Part shown: piece after piece, positions 8,430-12,598 of the stretch | How the letters are laid out: each line of letters opens with the position of its first letter | How positions within the stretch are numbered: the stretch's first letter is position 1 | The notes under the pieces: model-generated | Database searches by the model: none | What the model saw: only the letters and a program-made list of their open reading frames with translations | Told to the model about the DNA's origin: nothing | Position numbers and translations under genes: made by a program | From: UBA11606 sp964513285 | GTDB lineage: Bacteria; Actinomycetota; Acidimicrobiia; Acidimicrobiales; Aldehydirespiratoraceae | Length of the DNA: 12,598 nt | Direction of reading: 5' to 3' | NCBI GenBank assembly: GCA_964513285.1 | Contig: CAZEML010000127.1 | Location: forward strand, 1 to 12,598

Positions 8430-9038
8430 ATGCCTTCGGACTGGCCGTCGACCAACCCCGACATTCGCATCGACGACGTCGTCGTGTTGTCGGATAACTG
8501 GTATGTCCTGCGTCGCGTCGACTTCGAGCAACGGATGCCCGACGGGACGTGGACCTCTCAGCAGCGGGAGGCGTACGACCGTGGCAACGGCGCGGTGATG
8601 CTGCTCGTCGACTGGGAGCGGGAGACCGTGGTTCTGACCCGGCAGTTTCGGGCGCCGGCCTACCTCAACGGCAGCCGCGACGGCATGTTGATCGAGGCAC
8701 CCGCCGGCCTGCTCGACGACGATGACGCCGCCACCGCGATCCGGCGGGAGACCGAAGAGGAGACCGGGTTCCGGGTGGGCGAGGTCGAGCAGCTGTTCGA
8801 CCTCTTCATGAGCCCGGGTTCGGTCACCGAACGGGTCGTGTTCTTCACCGCCACCTACTCCGCCGAGGACCGGGTGTCAGGCGGCGGCGGTGTCGAGGCG
8901 GAGGGCGAGGCGATCGAGGTACTCGAGCTGACGATCGACGAGGCCCTCGCCCAGGTCCAGACGGGCGCGATCCAGGACGGCAAGACGGTGATCCTGCTCC
9001 AGTGGGCGGCGGCGGAGCGCCTCCGCCGCGCGTCGTGA
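8430..9038 (+). CDS. Nudix hydrolase, NudK-like nucleoside-diphosphate-sugar pyrophosphatase
   Basis: Predicted cytoplasmic Nudix hydrolase of 202 residues that would split a nucleoside diphosphate linked to another group, with Mg2+. The box is AGLLDDDD (92-99) followed by RETEEETGF (106-114), with metal-binding glutamates in the REx3EE core. The AGLLD-type start and the RQFRAPAYLNG segment before it resemble the GDP-mannose/ADP-ribose pyrophosphatase branch (NudK/NudF). The late segment SPGSVTERVVFFTATY also fits: the loop after the box in these enzymes usually reads SPG. The frame is open upstream to 8343, but the ATG at 8430 gives a normal family N-terminus and has a leaderless -10 before it. 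It is divergent from the lipoprotein gene (113 bp between) and its stop is one base from that of tetR. The exact substrate cannot be read from the sequence. Confidence 0.9.
   Translation: MPSDWPSTNPDIRIDDVVVLSDNWYVLRRVDFEQRMPDGTWTSQQREAYDRGNGAVMLLVDWERETVVLTRQFRAPAYLNGSRDGMLIEAPAGLLDDDDAATAIRRETEEETGFRVGEVEQLFDLFMSPGSVTERVVFFTATYSAEDRVSGGGGVEAEGEAIEVLELTIDEALAQVQTGAIQDGKTVILLQWAAAERLRRAS
9009..9029. terminator. GC-rich hairpin between convergent Nudix and tetR genes
   Basis: A perfect 9-bp stem (9009-9017 with 9021-9029) and 3-nt loop lies at the end of the Nudix coding region, just before the two stops, which are one base apart. It is symmetric, so it could end transcription from both sides. 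There is no U-tract, and it is part of codons for the Nudix C-terminus, so it may simply reflect GC-rich coding sequence. Confidence 0.3.
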
Positions 9039-9039
9039 A

Positions 9040-9618
9040 TCAGGCGCCGTCGAGCAGTGCGACGGCCGCCTGGGCGAGTGATCGCAGCCGCTGCCGATAG
9101 GCGGTGGGGGAGGGGCGGTCGCTCTTGAGACCGAAGGGCGACAGCGTCAGCAGGTCGAAGACGGCGGTCGTGGTGGCGTCGGACGCGTCGAGGTCGGCGA
9201 GGAAGGCCCGCAGCCCGGCGTGGGCCTGCGTGTACGACTCGACCGCCACGTCGGCCGCGAATTCGTGCTTCGCCTCCATCAACTCGTCGCCATGAGGCGT
9301 CGGCGCGAGCTGTTCGTATCCGTCGCCGCTCAACCGTTGCAGGTAGCCGTCGAGGCGGGTGAGGGTGTCGGTCGGTGCGGCGAGCGCTTCGAGCGCGGCG
9401 TCGGTGCCGGCCTGCAGGAGGGCGCCGAACGCGACCCGGAACAGGTCGGCCCGGTTGTCGAAGTACTGGTACAGCGCCGGCCGCGATATCCCCGCTGCGG
9501 TGGCGAGGTCGGCCATCGAGGTGCCACGAAAGCCCTGGCGCGCGAAGACGGGGATCGCCGCGTGGCAGATCGCGTCGATGCGCGTCTGGCGGTCGTTCGC
9601 CGTCGTCGTGTCGGTCAC
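9040..9618 (-). CDS. TetR family transcriptional regulator
   Basis: DNA-binding regulator of 192 residues. The N-terminal TetR domain spans about 10-58, with the helix-turn-helix in GTSMADLATAAGISRPALY (32-50) and the typical YFDNRADLF end. The C-terminal ligand-binding region (about 65-192) is not assignable to a known ligand class. The start is a GTG at 9618; no strong Shine-Dalgarno precedes it. It is divergent from the SDR gene, and the region between them holds two matching 24-bp inverted repeats, so it very likely represses itself and the SDR until a small ligand binds. That ligand may be a substrate or product of the SDR (inference). Confidence 0.93.
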   Translation of the reverse strand: MTDTTTANDRQTRIDAICHAAIPVFARQGFRGTSMADLATAAGISRPALYQYFDNRADLFRVAFGALLQAGTDAALEALAAPTDTLTRLDGYLQRLSGDGYEQLAPTPHGDELMEAKHEFAADVAVESYTQAHAGLRAFLADLDASDATTTAVFDLLTLSPFGLKSDRPSPTAYRQRLRSLAQAAVALLDGA

Positions 9619-9625
9619 GAGCTCA

Positions 9626-9654
9626 AGGTTGACACATCGGGGTCAAAATGTCAG
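9626..9654 (-). promoter_or_regulatory. Candidate tetR promoter
   Basis: On the - strand CTGACA (9654-9649) and CAACCT (9631-9626) are spaced 17 bp and end 7 nt before the GTG at 9618, so the transcript would be nearly leaderless. The -35 lies inside the first operator, consistent with autorepression. The -10 lacks the first T of TANNNT. Confidence 0.35.
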
Positions 9655-9657
9655 CGT
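9629..9657 (+). promoter_or_regulatory. Candidate SDR promoter
   Basis: TTGACA (9629-9634) and CAGCGT (9652-9657) are 17 bp apart. The -35 is a perfect consensus but the -10 is weak. It overlaps the first operator almost completely and would start about 60 nt before the SDR start codon, leaving the second operator just downstream of the transcription start. Confidence 0.35.
9630..9653. promoter_or_regulatory. TetR operator O1 (imperfect 24-bp inverted repeat)
   Basis: TGACACATC, 6 bp, then AAAATGTCA. It has the same TGACA-N14-TGTCA layout and length as the perfect palindrome 38 bp downstream and matches it at 17 of 24 positions. It overlaps the candidate promoters of both tetR and the SDR. 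Confidence 0.65.
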
Positions 9658-9667
9658 GGGCGTGGCC

Positions 9668-9691
9668 TGACATTTCGAGACTGAAATGTCA
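9668..9691. promoter_or_regulatory. TetR operator O2 (perfect 24-bp inverted repeat)
   Basis: TGACATTTC, a 6-bp spacer (GAGACT), then GAAATGTCA: a perfect 9-bp inverted repeat between the divergent tetR and SDR genes. It is the strongest binding-site candidate in the window. It contains an ATG (9686) in frame with the SDR, which argues against that ATG as the start. Confidence 0.75.
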
Positions 9692-9713
9692 GCGCCATCA
9701 CCTTCGTCTTCTC

Positions 9714-9718
9714 AGGAG
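9714..9718 (+). promoter_or_regulatory. Ribosome binding site of the SDR gene
   Basis: AGGAG lies 6 nt before the ATG at 9725. It fixes that start in preference to the in-frame ATG at 9686, which lies inside operator O2. Confidence 0.75.
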
Positions 9719-9724
9719 TCCGCC

Positions 9725-10542
9725 ATGACCACCACTCGCCCCGTCGCCGGCCGCACCGTCTGCGTGACCGGATCCTCCAGCGGCATGGGCCGCGCCATCG
9801 CGGAGCATCTCGGCTCGATGGGTGCCCACGTCTTCTTGATGGGCCGCAACACCGAACCCATGGAGGAGTCGAAGGCGACCATCGAAGCCGCCGGCGGCAC
9901 CGCCGATATCGCCTCGTTCGACATCACCGACAGCGCGGCGCTGCAGGGCTGGATCCAGGGTGCGGCCGACGCCACCGGGCGGCTCGACGTCATGATCAAC
10001 AACGCCGGCTTCGGCGACTTCGGCACGACGTTCCTCGACGGCGATCCCGAGATCTGGAAGGGNNNNNNNNNNNNNNNNNNNNNNNNNNNNNNNNNNNNNN
10101 NNNGGTCATGGCGTTGCGGGCGACCGAGTCCGAAGGCAACATCATCAACATCAGCTCGATCGCGGCGATCCGGCGCGACTCCGGCGTCTACGGCGCCACC
10201 AAGCACGCGGTCAACTGCATCAACGCCAGTCTCCGCGGTGAACTCGAGGACGATGCGATCCGGGTGACGTCGATCATGCCCGGCGTGTTCGCCACCAACT
10301 TCAGCCGCAACATCGGCGACGACATGATGGGGATGCTCGCCGGCATGGCGGGCGTCGAGAACATCGAGCGCGACGCCGAAGGCCGGGTCGACCGCGAGGT
10401 CCTTCAGCAGCTCGCGGGCAACGTCGGCAACCTGTTCGGTGACGTCGAGGACATCGCTCGCGCAGTCGAGTACGTGATCACCCAGCCGATCCATCTCAAC
10501 ATCGAGGAGTTGGTGATCCGTCCCCAGAAGAGCTTCGTCTAG
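9725..10542 (+). CDS. Short-chain dehydrogenase/reductase (interrupted by assembly gap)
   Basis: Classical NAD(P)-dependent SDR oxidoreductase. The first part has the cofactor motif TGSSSGMG (15-22) and NNAG (92-95). After the gap come NISS, with the catalytic Ser, and YGATKHA, with catalytic Tyr (codon 10189-10191) and Lys. The C-terminal end, HLNIEELVIRPQ, resembles the YdfG-like serine/3-hydroxy acid dehydrogenase branch, but the substrate cannot be told. A run of 41 N splits the gene. The part before it reads in one frame and the part after it in another, so the true gap length must be a multiple of 3. A gap of 42 bases (about 14 unknown residues with the flanking partial codons) fits the usual SDR spacing. 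I read it as one intact gene, not a frameshift. It is divergent from tetR and probably controlled by it through O1 and O2. Confidence 0.88.
10063..10103. other. Assembly gap (41 N)
   Basis: Unresolved bases inside the SDR gene, between the segments ending DPEIWK and beginning VMALRATES. Nothing can be read here. The stated length is not compatible with a single reading frame. Confidence 0.99.
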
Positions 10543-10551
10543 CCCTGGGCG
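10539..10551. repeat. 13-bp direct repeat, left copy
   Basis: CTAGCCCTGGGCG begins in the SDR stop region and recurs exactly at 11067-11079, so the two copies bracket the Imm7-like gene. One such 13-bp match is expected by chance in a window this size, so its meaning is open. Confidence 0.5.
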
Positions 10552-10557
10552 CAGGCG

Positions 10558-11025
10558 TTACTCGTACCTCGACCAGTACACGTCGCCGAAGAACGGGTCG
10601 TCCATCTCCTCCACCTGCCCATGGAGGATTCGGAGCACGCGAAACCGGTTGGAGTTGTCGATGCCCGTCGTTCGGCGGTGGGAGCCATCGTCTTCGTCGT
10701 CGAGCACATAGACGAGCCCGTAGCTGCCAGGCGCGTGCTCGCAGATCCAGTCGAGCAGCGCTTCGAGTTCGGGGGCTGTGTGGTTACGGCTGACGTGAAA
10801 CGTCAACACGCCTCGATCGTTGTTGCTGTTCGGTAGGAACTGGCACATCAAGGACGAGTGGTCCGATGAGAGCCAGCGCTGAAAGGCGTCGAACATCTCG
10901 TCGTCGGCTTGGCGGCGAGCCGCGTCGTGGCGCTCGACGTCGCCGAAATCAGGGTCAGTTTCGAGCCAGCCTCGCTCGGCTGGTGGATGTGCGCGCATCG
11001 CCACCCATCCGTACGCGCTCAGCAT
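10558..11025 (-). CDS. Imm7-like immunity protein
   Basis: Protein of 155 residues resembling the immunity protein 7 family (Imm7), which neutralises toxins of contact-dependent or polymorphic toxin systems. The features that suggest it are the N-terminal YGWVAMR, the central LTFHVSRNH segment, APGSYGLVYVLDDEDD (about 98-113), and the C-terminal NRFRVLRILHGQVEEMDDPFF. No toxin gene is adjacent. Base composition is lower than next door (hand counts of three 60-base lines give about 59% GC, against 70% in one line of the SDR), and codons such as GTT, GCA and CAA are more common, which suggests transfer. The ATG at 11025 has no Shine-Dalgarno but a TAGGCT box 6 nt upstream. It converges on the SDR with 15 bp between stops. 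The family call rests on remembered motifs and is moderately sure. Confidence 0.72.
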   Translation of the reverse strand: MLSAYGWVAMRAHPPAERGWLETDPDFGDVERHDAARRQADDEMFDAFQRWLSSDHSSLMCQFLPNSNNDRGVLTFHVSRNHTAPELEALLDWICEHAPGSYGLVYVLDDEDDGSHRRTTGIDNSNRFRVLRILHGQVEEMDDPFFGDVYWSRYE

Positions 11026-11031
11026 GGCTGG

Positions 11032-11037
11032 AGCCTA
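11032..11037 (-). promoter_or_regulatory. Candidate -10 box (TAGGCT) of leaderless Imm7-like gene
   Basis: On the - strand TAGGCT fits TANNNT and ends 6 nt before the ATG at 11025. No Shine-Dalgarno and no convincing -35 are present. The box lies in the 41-bp gap after leuD, so the gene could be transcribed separately from leuCD. Confidence 0.45.
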
Positions 11038-11066
11038 GGGGCGGGTTTCGGTGGGTGCCGGTCGGG

Positions 11067-11079
11067 CTAGCCCTGGGCG
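11067..11079. repeat. 13-bp direct repeat, right copy
   Basis: Second copy of CTAGCCCTGGGCG, spanning the leuD stop codon and overlapping the leuD stem-loop. It pairs with the copy at 10539-10551 on the other side of the Imm7-like gene. Confidence 0.5.
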
Positions 11080-11660
11080 GGCATCCAGGGCTTGCGGCCC
11101 GTCTCGTACTCGTCGATGTCGGTCTCGTAGCGAAGCGTGAGGCCGATGTCGTCGAGTCCCTCGAGGAAGCGCTCCTGGATGGCGGCGTCGAGCGGGAACG
11201 TCGTCTCGAGGTCGATGGCCGGCGCCTCGACGGTGAGGCGCTCGACGTCGATCGTGATCTCGAGCGTCGGGTCGGCCTCGACGGCACGCATCAGCTGCTC
11301 GTTGACCTCCGCCGACACCGTCACGGGCACGAGCCCGTTCTTGGTGCAGTTGTTGCGGAAGATGTCGGCGAAGCGCGGCGAGATGACGGCATCGAAGCCG
11401 TACTGCTGAATCGCCCAGACCGCGTGCTCGCGGCTGGAGCCGGTGCCGAAGTTGAGGCCGCCGATGAGGATGTTGGCGCCGGCGTACTGCTCCTGGTTGA
11501 GCACGAAGTCACGGTCGTCGCGCCACTCCGAGAAGAGGCCCTTCTCGAAGCCGGTGCGCTCGACCCGCTTGAGCCAATCGGACGGGATGATCTGGTCGGT
11601 GTCGACGTCGGTGCGATCGAGCGGCACCGCGGTGCCCTGGACGATGCGAACAGCCTTCAT
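11067..11660 (-). CDS. leuD: 3-isopropylmalate dehydratase small subunit
   Basis: Small subunit of isopropylmalate isomerase, which with LeuC converts 2-isopropylmalate to 3-isopropylmalate in leucine synthesis; cytoplasmic. The protein has 197 residues, the usual length. Visible motifs are DRTDVDTDQIIP (15-26), NFGTGSSREHA (70-80, the substrate-recognition swivel-domain loop) and RNNCTKNGLVPV (about 107-118). The start is the ATG at 11660; upstream, GAGAGGGAAC gives a weak ribosome site. It lies 21 bp downstream of leuC on the same strand, the standard leuCD operon order. Its last codons form an 8-bp inverted repeat across the stop. Confidence 0.97.
   Translation of the reverse strand: MKAVRIVQGTAVPLDRTDVDTDQIIPSDWLKRVERTGFEKGLFSEWRDDRDFVLNQEQYAGANILIGGLNFGTGSSREHAVWAIQQYGFDAVISPRFADIFRNNCTKNGLVPVTVSAEVNEQLMRAVEADPTLEITIDVERLTVEAPAIDLETTFPLDAAIQERFLEGLDDIGLTLRYETDIDEYETGRKPWMPAQG
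11069..11092 (-). terminator. Stem-loop across the leuD stop codon
   Basis: AGCCCTGG, 8-nt loop, CCAGGGCT: a perfect 8-bp inverted repeat covering the last codons and stop of leuD. It could be a tail-less terminator for leuCD or a 3' stabilising structure; there is no U-tract. Confidence 0.35.
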
Positions 11661-11681
11661 GGTTCGTTCCCTCTCGTTCTC

Positions 11682-12598
11682 TCAGGCCAGGTCGTCGGGC
11701 GACGCGAAGTGCCCGGCGATGGCGGTGGCGGCGGCGACGGCAGGGGAGACGAGGTGGGTGCGGCCTCCTCGGCCCTGTCGTCCTTCGAAGTTGCGGTTGC
11801 TCGTGCTGGCGCAGCGCTCGCCCGGCTGGAGCTTGTCGGGGTTCATGGCCAGGCACATCGAACAGCCCGGCTCGCGCCAGTCGAAGCCGGCGGCTCGGAA
11901 GATCTCCGGCAGACCCTCGGCCTCGGCCTGGGCCTTCACCAATCCCGAGCCGGGCACGACCAGGGTGCGCATGCCCTCCGCGACGGAACGGCCCTTGGCG
12001 ACCTCGGCGGCGGCCCGGAGGTCTTCGATGCGGCTGTTGGTGCACGAGCCGATGAAGACGGTGTCGACCGCGATGTCCTTGATCGGGGTGCCGGCCTCGA
12101 AGTCCATGTACTCGAGGGCCCGCGCCGCGGTGTTGGCGAGGTTGGGGTCGTCGAAGTCGTCGGGACCCGGGATCACGCCGTCGAGGGGCATCACCTGGGC
12201 GGGGTTGGTGCCCCAGCTGACCTGCGGTGCAATGTCGGTGGCATCGATGACGACCTCTTCGTCGAAGACGGCGCCGTCGTCGGTGACGAGGGTCGTCCAG
12301 TCGGCGACCGCGGCGTCCCACTCGTCGCCGGTGGGGGCGTTGGGGCGGCCCTTCATGTAGGCGAACGTCGTCTCGTCGGGGGCGACCAGGCCGGCCTTGG
12401 CGCCGCCTTCGATCGACATGTTGCAGACCGTCATGCGGCCTTCCATCGACATGTTCTCGAACACGTCGCCGCGGTACTCGATGATCTTGCCGATGCCGCC
12501 GCCGGTGCCGATCACGCCGATGATGTGGAGGATCACGTCCTTGGGCGTCACCCCGGCGCCGAGCTCGCCGTTGACGGTGATCGCCATCGTGCCGGGCT
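11682..12598 (-). CDS. leuC: 3-isopropylmalate dehydratase large subunit (5' end beyond window)
   Basis: C-terminal two thirds of the aconitase-family subunit of isopropylmalate isomerase, which carries a 4Fe-4S cluster and works with LeuD in leucine synthesis. The frame is open to the window edge, and the residues before the first in-frame Met read PGT-MAI, as in family members (KxxTMAITV), so that Met is internal. Of about 304 visible residues, the three cluster cysteines are Cys185 (GSCTNSR) and Cys245/Cys248 (PGCSMC). Other family motifs are IEYRGD, SMEGRMTVCNMSIE, APDETTFAYMKGR and STSNRNFEGRQG. Compared with the usual length of about 465, roughly 160 N-terminal residues lie outside the window. 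It is followed 21 bp later by leuD. Confidence 0.97.
   Translation of the reverse strand, partial: PGTMAITVNGELGAGVTPKDVILHIIGVIGTGGGIGKIIEYRGDVFENMSMEGRMTVCNMSIEGGAKAGLVAPDETTFAYMKGRPNAPTGDEWDAAVADWTTLVTDDGAVFDEEVVIDATDIAPQVSWGTNPAQVMPLDGVIPGPDDFDDPNLANTAARALEYMDFEAGTPIKDIAVDTVFIGSCTNSRIEDLRAAAEVAKGRSVAEGMRTLVVPGSGLVKAQAEAEGLPEIFRAAGFDWREPGCSMCLAMNPDKLQPGERCASTSNRNFEGRQGRGGRTHLVSPAVAAATAIAGHFASPDDLA

Noticed and set aside
9686..9724. Upstream ATG (9686) as the SDR start
   Set aside because: It lies inside the operator palindrome, has no ribosome site and adds a Ser/Pro-rich tail foreign to the family; the ATG at 9725 has AGGAG at 6 nt.

Overview
This is a gene-dense, high-GC, mostly housekeeping-type window from an actinobacterial chromosome. 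The best guess is an Ilumatobacter-like member of the class Acidimicrobiia, but that is inference. The clues are the codon use, the long actinobacterial-type SerA, C-terminal SLH-like repeats with paired cysteines, and several starts that look leaderless (a TANNNT -10 box 6-7 nt before the ATG, no Shine-Dalgarno). Both window edges cut a gene, and there is one 41-N assembly gap inside a coding region.

Layout. On the + strand, 2-1867 is an S9 prolyl-oligopeptidase-type peptidase (5' end missing). It overlaps by 4 bp an exported DUF4015-type glycoside-hydrolase-like protein with SLH-like repeats (1864-3687), and serA follows (3772-5343). On the - strand there is a large beta-propeller lipoprotein (8316 down to 5950), followed by a small membrane-anchored protein with a C-terminal 'sunset'-type domain (5883 down to 5383). 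A Nudix hydrolase resembling the GDP-mannose/ADP-ribose pyrophosphatases (8430-9038, +) converges on a TetR regulator (9618 down to 9040, -). The TetR gene is divergent from a short-chain dehydrogenase (9725-10542, +), which holds the N gap. A lower-GC Imm7-like immunity gene (11025 down to 10558, -) then separates that pair from leuD and leuC (- strand; leuC runs off the right edge).

How the parts fit. SerA (serine) and LeuCD (leucine) are core amino-acid biosynthesis. The first two genes look translationally coupled. The TetR/SDR pair is the best-defined regulatory unit: its 106-bp intergenic region holds two 24-bp TGACA-N14-TGTCA operators, one of them a perfect 9+6+9 palindrome. They overlap candidate promoters for both genes, which suggests autoregulation and control of the SDR.

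No clear new multi-gene system is visible. The items most worth a second look are the twin-operator TetR/SDR module, the orphan Imm7-like gene, the probable leaderless promoters, and the DUF4015 protein with SLH-like Cys-pair repeats. There is no rRNA, tRNA, CRISPR array, transposase or integrase that I can see, and no gene-free stretch longer than 300 bp.
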